Source of the DNA: an uncultured Prochlorococcus sp.
GTDB lineage: Bacteria > Cyanobacteriota > Cyanobacteriia > PCC-6307 > Cyanobiaceae
Direction of reading: 5' to 3'
DNA: 64,000 nt
Assembly (NCBI GenBank): GCA_902620895.1
Contig: CACNJU010000006.1
Span: forward strand, 1-64,000
The notes beneath the pieces were generated by a model. It searched no databases and was not told the DNA's origin. It worked only from the letters and a program-made list of their open reading frames with translations. Shown one piece after another: positions 1-11,620 of this stretch; position 1 is the stretch's first letter; each line of letters starts with the position of its first letter. Both the position numbers and the translations under genes were made by a program.

Positions 1-879
1 AATGAATTTCTCAGGAAAATCGAGAAACATTTTGATAAAAATTACCTTAGTAAATTTTTAACTATTATTGAAAATTGTGATCTTTCAGATCTAGAGAATA
101 TTAAAAAAATTAAAGATTACTTTATTAGTAAAAAGATTTTTTTAGATGTTCTTGTTTTAAATGCAGGATTGCAATATACAGGTTCTTTTTACCCTAAAGT
201 ATCAAAACAAGGCATAGAACTTACTTTTGCAGTAAATCATCTTGCACATTTTTACTTGGTAAGTGTCCTAAAAGATTTTATTAGAGATAAAGAAGAATCT
301 AGAATCATTATTACATCATCAGATGTGCACGACCCCAAAAGTTCAGGTGGCAATATAGGAAAGAAAGCGGGACTTAATAACCTAGTTAATTTAAGAAAAA
401 AAGTGACTGGGCAATTTATAAATTTTAATGCTGATGAAGCTTATAAAAATAGTAAGTTATGTAATATTTTGTTTGCTAAAGAACTTGAAAAAAAATTAAA
501 AATTTCCTCTAGTAAAATTTCTGTAATTACTTGGGCTCCTGGTCTAGTAATACCAAATGATGATCTTGGTTTTTTTAGATACAGTAAGCATTTTAATCTC
601 TTTGGATATTTAATTTTTTCTAAAGCTGCAAAAAATATTTTAGGAATTTCTGAAAGTATAGAAAATGCTGGTAGGATACTTTCTGAAATTGTTTTTGATT
701 CAAATTTAAATAAGATTGGTTACGTACATTTAAGTAATAAACTTATATCTTTTAAAAAACATAAATTAGTTGAAAGTAAGGTTAGTGATGAGGCAAATAA
801 TGCTGAGTTGGCTTCAAAACTCTGGATTTTAAGTGAAGAGATTTGTAGATCACTTGGCTTTGTTACTTTCAATATTTAA
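1..879 (+). CDS. short-chain dehydrogenase/reductase (protochlorophyllide reductase-like), 5' truncated by window edge
   Basis: Frame 1 open from base 1; LNAG and YKNSK motifs of the SDR fold; NHLAHFYL as in POR-like SDRs. Confidence 0.75.
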   Translation, partial: NEFLRKIEKHFDKNYLSKFLTIIENCDLSDLENIKKIKDYFISKKIFLDVLVLNAGLQYTGSFYPKVSKQGIELTFAVNHLAHFYLVSVLKDFIRDKEESRIIITSSDVHDPKSSGGNIGKKAGLNNLVNLRKKVTGQFINFNADEAYKNSKLCNILFAKELEKKLKISSSKISVITWAPGLVIPNDDLGFFRYSKHFNLFGYLIFSKAAKNILGISESIENAGRILSEIVFDSNLNKIGYVHLSNKLISFKKHKLVESKVSDEANNAELASKLWILSEEICRSLGFVTFNI

Positions 880-1887
880 GGTTTGTGTTGGGAATGCAAA
901 CTCTATATTATTAACAGCAAATTCCTCAATAATTCTTAAATTTATAGATTGTTGAGCTTCCATTGCGGCGAGATAATTATTTGTTGGAATGTAATAAACA
1001 AGTTCGAAATTAAGACTGAAGTCGCCGAAATCTGTGAAATGACATCTATCAAAAGACGCATCTTTTGTCTCTTCAACTATTTTTTTAATTATTATTGGAA
1101 TCAATTTCATAAGTTTTGGAGAGGTTTCATAAACAACTCCCAATTTATGCACTAACCTTCTTTTTTCCATTTGTGCGTAATTTGAAATTATTCCATTTGT
1201 TAGGGCGCTATTGCTCATTACTATTACTTCTCCATTAATACTCCTTATCCTTGATGATCGTACTCCCACTCTCTCAACCATACCTAGGACTCCATCAGAT
1301 TTTATAAACTCACCTTTTTGAAAAGGTTTATCAAGCAAAATTGTTATATATTCAAAGAACTCCTGAACTGGATCTTTCAAAGCTAATCCTGCTCCAATAC
1401 CTCCTGCACTTAGTAAAGCCCAAATAGCAGTCATTTGAACACCTATATTTTGTAAGAAAAAAATTGAGCCAATAGTCCATGTTAATGCTTTTATCAATGG
1501 AGTTAGTGAAGATACCATCGAGCTTATTGAGGAATCATTAATTTTTGAGGTCGATTCTGTTAAAGAACTTATTAAAACTTTGTTGAGAGCTTTTATGATG
1601 ATTATTAATATAAATAATTTCAAAATATTCAATAAGACAGAGATGAAAGTTATTTCATCAGTAAAAAAATAGTCAATTGAAAAATAAAATGATAGGAGGA
1701 AACCTATAGGTTTTATAATTCCAGAGATCACCTCAAAAATAAAATCATCGAAATTTGTTTTTGTTCTTTTGGAAATCTTTTTAAAAAATATTTTTGAAAC
1801 TTTTGAAATTATTATCGACAATAAAGTTCCAATAAAAAAAATAGATATTGCCAGAAGGAAGTTTTCAGTTACTAATTTCATATTCAA
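850..1887 (-). CDS. MscS-family small-conductance mechanosensitive channel
   Basis: 345 aa; TM region followed by GIGAGLALKDPVQEFF and KPFQKGEFI typical of MscS. Confidence 0.85.
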   Translation of the reverse strand: MNMKLVTENFLLAISIFFIGTLLSIIISKVSKIFFKKISKRTKTNFDDFIFEVISGIIKPIGFLLSFYFSIDYFFTDEITFISVLLNILKLFILIIIIKALNKVLISSLTESTSKINDSSISSMVSSLTPLIKALTWTIGSIFFLQNIGVQMTAIWALLSAGGIGAGLALKDPVQEFFEYITILLDKPFQKGEFIKSDGVLGMVERVGVRSSRIRSINGEVIVMSNSALTNGIISNYAQMEKRRLVHKLGVVYETSPKLMKLIPIIIKKIVEETKDASFDRCHFTDFGDFSLNFELVYYIPTNNYLAAMEAQQSINLRIIEEFAVNNIEFAFPTQTLNIESNKAK

Positions 1888-1959
1888 ATAAACCCTTAAA
1901 ATTTATCTCTAATTAAATTTTAAATTATCTCAAAACAACAAACCAGTCTTTATTTTTCT

Positions 1960-2526
1960 TTAACTCATAATTATGTTTCTAATTTCTTTAAATTCTTCTC
2001 TATCCGCAGTTTTGCATAATTCAAAAATTATTGATTCAGTTGTAGTTAAGATCGCTCCACTCTGAGTCATTCTTTGTAATGCTATTTCATGATCTACCCT
2101 ATTTCGACTTCCCGTTGAATCTGATATGAGAATAACTTCAAATCCTTTTTGTATACAATCTAAGACTGTTTGTTGAATACAAATATGCGTTTCGATCCCA
2201 CAAACTATCAAATTAGTAATTTTCTTATCTTTAAGTTCTTTTAAAAAATCTTCTAATTTAGCTAGGCTGAATTCCATTTTTTCAAATTTTCTAAATTCTG
2301 CTATGGGTGATAATTCAGGTATCGTTACTCCCAATTTGAGCGGGTTCTGTTCAGATATAAATATATGTTCTTCTAAAATTTGGTAAGCATTTATTAGCTT
2401 TTTAATGTTTTTGATTATTGAATCCTTATTAAAAATTGGTCTTATTATTTTTTCCTGAATATCAATAATTATCAAGGCGTTTACTTTTGATGATTTATCA
2501 GAAGAGATTTCTTGATCATTCATCAT
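1960..2526 (-). CDS. isochorismatase-family cysteine hydrolase
   Basis: ALIIIDIQEK start, GIETHICIQQTVLD motif. Confidence 0.85.
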   Translation of the reverse strand: MMNDQEISSDKSSKVNALIIIDIQEKIIRPIFNKDSIIKNIKKLINAYQILEEHIFISEQNPLKLGVTIPELSPIAEFRKFEKMEFSLAKLEDFLKELKDKKITNLIVCGIETHICIQQTVLDCIQKGFEVILISDSTGSRNRVDHEIALQRMTQSGAILTTTESIIFELCKTADREEFKEIRNIIMS

Positions 2527-2641
2527 TTACATATAAAGATACATTTAACATAATATTTTTAAGAACTTTAGTAAACATTTAAATAAATAAGTTGTTTTAC
2601 TCTCATCTAGAGTTATTATTGAGAATAGCCAAGGGTTAATT

Positions 2642-3094
2642 TTGTCATTATCCTCTCAATACAAAGTAATAACATCTCCTCTTGGTGATGGATTACATAA
2701 AGATGGGAAGAGATTAACTCCCCAAAGGTTAAAGGTTCTTAATTTATTTGAAAATATTGGCTCTGGAAAGCATCTTAGTGCTGAAGAGGTTCATGAAAAG
2801 TTAGTTAAAACAAGTTCCAAAGTTTCACTAGCAACAATTTATAGAACTTTAAGACTTTTAGTACAAATGGGTTTGCTTCATGAATTAGAACTCAGTGAGG
2901 GTGGACACAGGTATGAATTGCTTAGTAACGACACACCGGATCATCATCATTTGATTTGCATTAGGTGTGGAAGAACAGAGGAATTCGAAAATGATGAGGT
3001 TTTAGAGGCAGGCAAAGTTGCAGCAAAAGTTAATGGTTTTAAACTAATTGAATCCTCTTTAAATGTAAGAGCAATTTGCCCTAATTGCATTTAG
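2642..3094 (+). CDS. Fur-family metal-responsive transcriptional regulator (TTG start)
   Basis: LTPQRLKVLNLF, ATIYRTLRLLVQMGL, DHHHLICIRCG, CPNC. Confidence 0.9.
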   Translation: MSLSSQYKVITSPLGDGLHKDGKRLTPQRLKVLNLFENIGSGKHLSAEEVHEKLVKTSSKVSLATIYRTLRLLVQMGLLHELELSEGGHRYELLSNDTPDHHHLICIRCGRTEEFENDEVLEAGKVAAKVNGFKLIESSLNVRAICPNCI

Positions 3095-3100
3095 CAGGTT

Positions 3101-4033
3101 TTAACTTAAAGTCCCTCCACAACTTGACCCTGCACCTGCAGTGCAAGCAAAACAATGTTCTTTTACAGCTACCCCGTAGTCAAAGGTAAATGATTCATCC
3201 AAAAGATCAAAAAGTGTCTTTGGGCCTTTATTCTCTCGGAAATTTATCTGTTGGTTAAAGTCACAATCATAAATTTCTCCTAGCCAATTTACGCTAATTG
3301 TCTTTTTACACATTAGATTTTCTAAATTTTTTTCATTAAAATTTTCTTTTAGTAATTTGTAATAAGTATTTAGTTTCCCTTCTCTTCTAAGAGATTCTTC
3401 ATATCTATTTATTGGCATATTAGTTATTGTGTATAAATTATTAAAAACGATATTGTATTTTTCGAATAGAATTTTTTTATAATCCTTCTCCAATATTTCC
3501 TGAGAAGGAGGAAGAATTGGGCTTACAGGATTGTAAACAAGGTTTAATTGTAATCCATTTTTTTTCTTTCCATAACCTAAATCATTAAGAATTTTTATGG
3601 CATTAATACTTTTTTCAAAAACGCCAAAACCTCTTTGAAAATCAACATTATTTTTTTCATAACACGGCAGCGAAGCAGTCACTATAACTTTATTTTTTGC
3701 AAGAAATTGAGGAAGATCTTCATAACCTTCTTCAAAAAAAATTGTAAAATTGCACCTATCAATAATATCAACTTGTTTTGTTTTCAAGCTGGTTATTAGG
3801 TTTTTAAAGTTTGGGTGAAGTTCTGGCGCACCACCTGTAATATCTAAAGTCTTGATTTTGTATTTTTCAATTATCTTTGGAATAAGAGATATCATTTCAT
3901 TGGACATCTGTTCAGTCCTTAGGGGGCTCGAATTGACATGACAATGCTTACAAGCCTGATTGCATTTATAACCTATGTTAATTTGCAATGTTTCTATAGG
4001 TTCTTTATATATTGTGGGGAATTTTTCTCTCAT
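3101..4033 (-). CDS. radical SAM protein, ArsS-like (Cys-rich C-terminal domain)
   Basis: CNQACKHCHVNSSP radical SAM CX3CX2C; C-terminal HCFACTAGAGSSCGG. Confidence 0.8.
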   Translation of the reverse strand: MREKFPTIYKEPIETLQINIGYKCNQACKHCHVNSSPLRTEQMSNEMISLIPKIIEKYKIKTLDITGGAPELHPNFKNLITSLKTKQVDIIDRCNFTIFFEEGYEDLPQFLAKNKVIVTASLPCYEKNNVDFQRGFGVFEKSINAIKILNDLGYGKKKNGLQLNLVYNPVSPILPPSQEILEKDYKKILFEKYNIVFNNLYTITNMPINRYEESLRREGKLNTYYKLLKENFNEKNLENLMCKKTISVNWLGEIYDCDFNQQINFRENKGPKTLFDLLDESFTFDYGVAVKEHCFACTAGAGSSCGGTLS

Positions 4034-4073
4034 GAATCTATTATTTATAAATTGTCATTCGAAAATAAAAAAG

Positions 4074-5294
4074 TCAACTATTTTTTTTAAAGTTTGATCT
4101 CTCATTAGCAAGTTCAATAAACCAACTTATGTATTCTTTGGGACCATTTTTAAAAACCATGTCAAATTTTAAATTGTCATGAACATCACTGATCCCTATT
4201 AAACCAGTTTTTTTTGTAGAGGGTCTTTCAACTTCACCAGAACTACTATCTACAAAAATTATTTTATTCTTAATCCCAAATTCATTACCTAATATTTGTA
4301 TTAATTCTAGAAATGACCTGTCACTTCCTCCTCTTGAATAACTTTTTTCATCATTATTTTTTTTTGATGTGACTGTGTCACCCACTCCTACAATCAAAGG
4401 CATATCTTCTTTTTGAATAGTTCTTTTGCATAAATCAATTTTTTCCGTAACAGAATTTGGAGAGTTTCTAAAATTAAAATTTCTACCAAAAGGAGCTTTA
4501 CCAGTTTTATCCGCAATAAATTTATTTAAAAGAAATAAAACTCCAGAATCTTTAACTGCTCCTTTAATAAGTAATTGTATGTCTGTTGATCCGATATCAT
4601 CTTGAGAAGAAAGTTTAATTGTTTCTCTACCATTTTTATTACCTAAATTTGGGGAAATATGGAGGAAAAATGAGTTTTTGAGGCCTTCGGATTCAGCTTT
4701 TAAAATGATTTCATTCATCATTTTTTCAAAACTAATTTGAATAAGCTTTCTTTTATCAGAATCTTCATGAACTAAATCAAATAGACTATTGAAATTAATC
4801 GTTGGCGAGAAGCGTGTTTCACATATTGATTTTACTGCGTGAAAATTGATATCTTCTTGGCTAAGTTCAGGAAAAATATTCTTAACTATAAAATTAAATT
4901 TTGGTCTTATTAAACTAGGTACTTTAGATAAAAAACTTAGTTCTTTTTCTGAGACTCCTTCAAAACTTATTTCACCATTACTGCCTTGATACTCTACTCC
5001 ACAGGCAGCTAGACCTCTTAAATATAGTTCTTTGTTTTTAGCCTCAGTAGTACTCCTTAAACTCCTCTCTATTATTCTGTTAACTCCTCTTGGACCTTCA
5101 TGTTCCCCGCAAGTTAATACAAAGAATTCCTCGGCAAATTCTTTTACTGCATAGATATATTTTGATTCTAATTCTCTAGTCATTGGATCTTTAACTAAAG
5201 GGATACAAACTCCGTCAATGTCTTGAATAAATAAGAGATTTTTAGAAGAAATTAATTGTTTTTGTTCATTTAAATTACTTTCTATATATTTCAT
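4074..5294 (-). CDS. stpA: glucosylglycerol 3-phosphatase (StpA-like)
   Basis: LLFIQDIDGVCIPLVKDP and overall similarity to cyanobacterial StpA as recalled. Confidence 0.7.
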   Translation of the reverse strand: MKYIESNLNEQKQLISSKNLLFIQDIDGVCIPLVKDPMTRELESKYIYAVKEFAEEFFVLTCGEHEGPRGVNRIIERSLRSTTEAKNKELYLRGLAACGVEYQGSNGEISFEGVSEKELSFLSKVPSLIRPKFNFIVKNIFPELSQEDINFHAVKSICETRFSPTINFNSLFDLVHEDSDKRKLIQISFEKMMNEIILKAESEGLKNSFFLHISPNLGNKNGRETIKLSSQDDIGSTDIQLLIKGAVKDSGVLFLLNKFIADKTGKAPFGRNFNFRNSPNSVTEKIDLCKRTIQKEDMPLIVGVGDTVTSKKNNDEKSYSRGGSDRSFLELIQILGNEFGIKNKIIFVDSSSGEVERPSTKKTGLIGISDVHDNLKFDMVFKNGPKEYISWFIELANERSNFKKNS

Positions 5295-5453
5295 ATTTAT
5301 AATTATTTTTTTTTAATTTCAACTTTCTCAGAAATTATAAATTAAAAAACTCAATATTTTCAATAAATAATTTGCTATGGTCAAAAATTGCTTTAATGTA
5401 GAAAAATGTTGGTATGCGTAAGAAATTAAAAAAATTATCAAGAGTTTCCAAAA

Positions 5454-6962
5454 ATGAACAATAATTTCATAGAAAACATCAAAGATGAAAAATATTTTTA
5501 TTCATTTATTGAAGATATAGAGAATAGCAAAGTTGGATTTTACAGTGTTGGTTTGTATCCCGCATCATTAGCATATAACTGTGCTATGCATGGAAAATCA
5601 AATAATATTCTCTTGGCTCCTAGGGAAGATAGAGATTTGTTAGGTGCTTTCTCAAATGATGTTATTTCTGATATGGATAATGAGATTATTGAAAAGATTA
5701 AGAGAATGGGAAATTATTCTTCAGAGGGAAAAATAAAGTCTTTTGATCTAAAAGATCTTCTCTTGAATTGTGAGATAGTTATTCTTGCTTCAAATAGTAA
5801 TCACATACAAGATGATGTTAAAAATGCTTTAGAACTCAGAAAAAATTTAAAAAGAGAAAATGTGGTTCTTGGATGTCTAGTCGGTTCTTTTTGTATTGAT
5901 AATAAAAATAAAAACCCTTTTATTCTTTGCAATAAATATCCAAATTTAGCTTTTTTTACAGGATTTCATCGTCACGGAGCTTTACGAAATCCTAATGATA
6001 GTTTTACTGCAAATTTCTGCCATCCTGATGCGCTAACAGCATTAATAGGAGCACGCATTTTGAATCAATTATCACCGAAAATTCAAGTTTCTCCTGGAGT
6101 TCACAATATTGAATGTCAATATATAAAATCAATAAAAAATATCTCATCAATATTTGCAGGTTTTGTAAATAACTTTCATTCCGATAAGCCAGGGATGCTG
6201 CCTACCATTAATACGATTTTGTTAACTCAATGTTTAGATCAGGCCGCATCAGTATCAAAAAAAGTTAGAAAAGAAAATAAATTAGAGAATAAATATCTTT
6301 CATTAAAAGAACTTGGTTATGGTGAAGAAATAATTAGTGCAAGGGAAATAATTAATGATAAATTTTGTGAAAAAGGAGATTATACTTTTTCTCAATTAAA
6401 TGCTGTTAAGGCTGATGTCTTAGGGAGTATGACTCTACCAACTGAAGGTAAGCCAACACGGAATTTTCAAGCAGGACAAGTTTTATCAGATATGCTTTTG
6501 CAACTCAACAGATGTCCAAATGATGTTTCAGAATTTGTGAATTGGTGTAATAAATACTCTCTTAGTCAAGGAGGTTTAGAAGGTCTAAAATCTTTAAAAT
6601 TTTGGCCAGACGTTTATAAAGAATTCAAAATTAAAAATAACAATTGTTCAATGATTAATCTGATTTATTTATGCTTTAATGCTAATTCAGAAGAAAAAAA
6701 AGAAATTTATAAGGTTTTAATTAGTTCAGAAGAAATCACTAATTTTTGTCAAGAATCTGTGAAATCTGAATTATCTTTCGAACTAAATGAAAAATTAAAA
6801 GGAGATTATCTTTTTGATGATATTGAAAACTTTTATAAGAAATTATTTATTGACAAACAACATAACGCCCTTAAAACAAATAAATTTAGTAATAAAATTT
6901 ATAAAAAAAATCCTAGTTATATCAATGTATTGAAAATTATTAATAAATATTTTAATAATTGA
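5454..6962 (+). CDS. conserved protein, possible NAD-dependent glycerol-3-phosphate dehydrogenase-like fold
   Basis: N-terminal VGFYSVGLYPASLAYNCA Rossmann-like; SIKNISSIFAGFV resembles GpsA-type K-x-N helix. Confidence 0.4.
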   Translation: MNNNFIENIKDEKYFYSFIEDIENSKVGFYSVGLYPASLAYNCAMHGKSNNILLAPREDRDLLGAFSNDVISDMDNEIIEKIKRMGNYSSEGKIKSFDLKDLLLNCEIVILASNSNHIQDDVKNALELRKNLKRENVVLGCLVGSFCIDNKNKNPFILCNKYPNLAFFTGFHRHGALRNPNDSFTANFCHPDALTALIGARILNQLSPKIQVSPGVHNIECQYIKSIKNISSIFAGFVNNFHSDKPGMLPTINTILLTQCLDQAASVSKKVRKENKLENKYLSLKELGYGEEIISAREIINDKFCEKGDYTFSQLNAVKADVLGSMTLPTEGKPTRNFQAGQVLSDMLLQLNRCPNDVSEFVNWCNKYSLSQGGLEGLKSLKFWPDVYKEFKIKNNNCSMINLIYLCFNANSEEKKEIYKVLISSEEITNFCQESVKSELSFELNEKLKGDYLFDDIENFYKKLFIDKQHNALKTNKFSNKIYKKNPSYINVLKIINKYFNN

Positions 6963-7012
6963 TTATTTTTCTAATTTGCTAGAAAGCAAAGTTCTTAATT
7001 TATTTACTAATC

Positions 7013-7714
7013 TTGATTGCAGGGTTAGAATTATTATGGTTTAAAAGGTTTTTTTTGAAAAAGGAATTAACTCATCGTTCTCATGAACTTAAAGCTCTTG
7101 GTTGGAATCAAGAAGACTTAACAAAATACGAAGATTTATGGGACTACAGTCAAAGATGGGGATTAATAAATTTAGAAAGAGAAGACAGACAGTTTTTAAA
7201 GAAGGCAGAAAAGTTACTCCCAAAGATCCAAAATAAAAAGATATCAGTTAAAAAAACTATTGAAGAAAAATCTTATTATCTATGGTTAAGTTTTTACCTC
7301 GATGAAATTAATATTTTTAGTAATACTAATCTTCCAAAAAATAAATATGGTGTTTGGACACTCTTAATTGAAGAGGAAATAAAACTTCTTAAGGAATTAC
7401 AACCAGTTATGGGTCTTCCAGATACTTTAAAAGCTAAGAAGCTGTTCGAAAATAGAAAAGAGCTTATAAATAAAGCTTTTATCGAATTTGATGCTAAAAT
7501 TAATGATAAGGTTTTCAACTTTGATGAAGTTTTAAACAACTCTGAAAAAGATGTTGGTAAGAATTGGAAATCAATTACTGAAAAAGATCCTGAGGCTAAT
7601 AAAACTTTTCCAATAATTGAATCTGCAAATATTGAGAAACTCAGATCTGCCATAAAAGAGGATTTGAGTACATATATGAAAGATAATTACCCCTCATTAA
7701 AAAAGGATTTATAA
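7013..7714 (+). CDS. conserved hypothetical protein (TTG start)
   Basis: Intact 233-aa ORF with cyanobacterial codon style. Confidence 0.7.
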   Translation: MIAGLELLWFKRFFLKKELTHRSHELKALGWNQEDLTKYEDLWDYSQRWGLINLEREDRQFLKKAEKLLPKIQNKKISVKKTIEEKSYYLWLSFYLDEINIFSNTNLPKNKYGVWTLLIEEEIKLLKELQPVMGLPDTLKAKKLFENRKELINKAFIEFDAKINDKVFNFDEVLNNSEKDVGKNWKSITEKDPEANKTFPIIESANIEKLRSAIKEDLSTYMKDNYPSLKKDL

Positions 7715-7779
7715 ATATTTATCTTTTTTTTGTTTTTTTTTTGGACTTTTCTAAGTTAAATAGATAATAGGATTATTAA

Positions 7780-9114
<1,335 letters not shown>

Positions 9115-9127
9115 GAAAGGAGATTTA

Positions 9128-10018
9128 TTGGCTTTAATAATTCCTAGTAACTATCACAAGATTAGTGATGTTGAGAAAAATCATATATCTTGGATCGAAC
9201 CAGAATTGGCAAAAAGACAGGATATACGTCCTCTTAGGATTGGTATTTTAAATATCATGCCTCTAGGCAAACAGTATGAATTTAACTTGCTACATCCACT
9301 TGGTTTATCTCCCCTTCAAATTGAGCCAGTTTGGATAAAGCTTAAAACTCACTCTTATAAAACATGGGATCTTAATCATCTGAATAATCTATACATTACT
9401 TGGGAAGAAGCAAATAATCCAGAACCGTTAGATGGAGTCATTATTACTGGAGCACCTATTGAACACCTAGCCTTTGAGGAGGTTAAGTATTGGAACGAAT
9501 TTGTAAAAATTGTAAATGAAGCCAGAAATTCTTGTGCGAGTACCCTTGGATTATGTTGGGCTGGCTTTGCCCTGGCTTATTTGGCAGGGGTCGATAAGAA
9601 AGTTTTTGATAGGAAATTATTTGGGGTATTCCCTTTAAAAAGTCTTGTTCCTGGGCACCCTTTGATGGGTACACAAGATGATGAATTTATTTGTCCTCAA
9701 AGTAGATTTGCTGGATTACCAGATTTGGAAATGGAGAAAGCCCAAAAAGAAGGGAAATTGAATTTGTTGGCTTATGGAGAAAACGTTGGATATACAATAT
9801 TTGAATCTAATGATCAAAAACAACTTATGCATTTAGGTCATCCTGAATATACGGTGCATAGAATTATTAGTGAAATTGAAAGAGACAAAGAAAAGGGAGA
9901 TGTTCCTCCTCCTAAAAATTTTGATCCAAATAGTTCAAAAACCGCTTGGAGGTCTCATAGGAATTTGCTTTTTCAACAATGGCTTTGGTTCTGTTATCAA
10001 CAAGTTAGTCTTAATTAA
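9128..10018 (+). CDS. metA: homoserine O-acyltransferase MetA family
   Basis: RPLRIGILNIMPLGKQYEFN; GLCWAGFALAY; HLGHPEYT. Confidence 0.92.
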   Translation: MALIIPSNYHKISDVEKNHISWIEPELAKRQDIRPLRIGILNIMPLGKQYEFNLLHPLGLSPLQIEPVWIKLKTHSYKTWDLNHLNNLYITWEEANNPEPLDGVIITGAPIEHLAFEEVKYWNEFVKIVNEARNSCASTLGLCWAGFALAYLAGVDKKVFDRKLFGVFPLKSLVPGHPLMGTQDDEFICPQSRFAGLPDLEMEKAQKEGKLNLLAYGENVGYTIFESNDQKQLMHLGHPEYTVHRIISEIERDKEKGDVPPPKNFDPNSSKTAWRSHRNLLFQQWLWFCYQQVSLN

Positions 10019-10024
10019 CTTTTT

Positions 10025-11590
10025 TTAATGAGCGCTTTCCATACCACCTAGTCTTTCAAATAAGTTAAGACTTTCTTTATTTAATCCTAAAATTTCCACT
10101 TTAGAACCACCATTCTGGAACTTTCTAATAATTTGCTCAAGAGCAACAACTCCACTTTGATCCCAAATATGAGCTAAAGACATATCAATTACAATATTTT
10201 CTGGATGTTCATGAATATCAAATCCTTGTAAGAAATAAATTTTACTTACAAAAAATAATTGTCCTTTTACTTTGTAGGTAGTCAAATTATTTTCTTTAGC
10301 TCTTGAGACAGTTATAACTTTTGCGACTTTTCTGCTGAAAAGGATTGCAGCTAATGCAACTCCAGCAATAACTCCAAGTGCAAGATTATGAGGTTTCGTC
10401 AGCATTGTAACCGCAAAAGTCATAAGCATTACTGCAGTATCACTTTTAGGTATCTTTCTAATATTTTTTAATCCATTTATATCTGCTGTACTTATCGCAA
10501 TCGTTATCATGATTGCTACTAAAGCAGCCATTGGTATTGCTCCAATCCAAGTCTTCAAGAGGATAATCATAATTAGTAGAGATATACCAGAGGAGAGAGT
10601 TGATAATCTAGATTTACCACCATTTTCAGTATTCATAACAGATTGCCCAACTAAGGCACATCCTGCCATCCCACCAAATAAGGATGCCACAATATTTGCA
10701 ATTCCCTGTCCTCTTGCTTCTTTATTTTTATTAGAACTTGTATCAGTTACATCGTCTAAAATGTCTTGAGTTAAAAAGGTTTCCATTAAACCCACGAGAG
10801 ATATTGCAAGTGAAGTCGGTAAAATAATTCCTAATGTTTCAAGACTAAAAGGTACTTTCCCATTTTCTATTGATCCAAAAGGAAGAGAAATACTTGGTAA
10901 TCCATCAGGTAATTTACCCAAATCGATAACTGTTGGGACATCTAGATTCAAGAATATGCTTATGAGAGTAATTACTACTATCGCGATAAGTTGAGATGGG
11001 ACTACTTTTGTGATTTTTGGAAGCCCATAGATAATTATTAATCCTAGGATTACAAGAATCCAAACTACTGGGATCTGAGAGTTAACTGGATACTGACTCA
11101 AAGTTGGTTCAATTAATCCTTTTGATTCTTTAATACCTATTCCTAACTGAGGCAGTTGTGCCTGAAATATTAAAAGTGCCAGTGCATTTACAAATCCACT
11201 TAATACTCCCGTTGGCACGAATCGCATTTGGTAGGCAAGTCTTAAATATCCCCAAAGAATTTGGAAAATTCCAGTTAATATTCCAGCTGCAATAAGATAT
11301 GGGACTCCTAATCCAGGAGCTTGTGATTCTCCATAAGCAACAAGTCCAGTCATCAAAAGAGCTGTTGAACCTGTAGCTGAAGTGATCATCCCCCTTCTTC
11401 CTCCAACAATCGCAATTGTTATAGATAAGCAAAATGCACCAAAAAGGCCAACTTTAGGATCTACACCAGCTATACCTGAAAAAGCAATTGCTTCTGGGAT
11501 CATTGCAAAAGCAACAACTAAGCCTGAGAGAATATTTGACTTTGGATCATCTAACCAATTTTTGGATAAATATCTTGAGAAATTTGACAT
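10025..11590 (-). CDS. SulP-family anion permease with STAS domain
   Basis: 521 aa; VAFAMIPEAIAFSGIAGVDP; C-terminal STAS-like region. Confidence 0.9.
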   Translation of the reverse strand: MSNFSRYLSKNWLDDPKSNILSGLVVAFAMIPEAIAFSGIAGVDPKVGLFGAFCLSITIAIVGGRRGMITSATGSTALLMTGLVAYGESQAPGLGVPYLIAAGILTGIFQILWGYLRLAYQMRFVPTGVLSGFVNALALLIFQAQLPQLGIGIKESKGLIEPTLSQYPVNSQIPVVWILVILGLIIIYGLPKITKVVPSQLIAIVVITLISIFLNLDVPTVIDLGKLPDGLPSISLPFGSIENGKVPFSLETLGIILPTSLAISLVGLMETFLTQDILDDVTDTSSNKNKEARGQGIANIVASLFGGMAGCALVGQSVMNTENGGKSRLSTLSSGISLLIMIILLKTWIGAIPMAALVAIMITIAISTADINGLKNIRKIPKSDTAVMLMTFAVTMLTKPHNLALGVIAGVALAAILFSRKVAKVITVSRAKENNLTTYKVKGQLFFVSKIYFLQGFDIHEHPENIVIDMSLAHIWDQSGVVALEQIIRKFQNGGSKVEILGLNKESLNLFERLGGMESAH

Positions 11591-11620
11591 TTTAAGTTTC
11601 TTTATAATTAAGAAGTTACC

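Noticed and set aside
949-1155. 68-aa plus ORF inside mscS-like gene
   Set aside because: Antisense shadow of MscS family CDS
7294-7653. 119-aa antisense ORF
   Set aside because: Shadow ORF opposite a longer coherent CDS; Ser/Leu/Phe-rich composition
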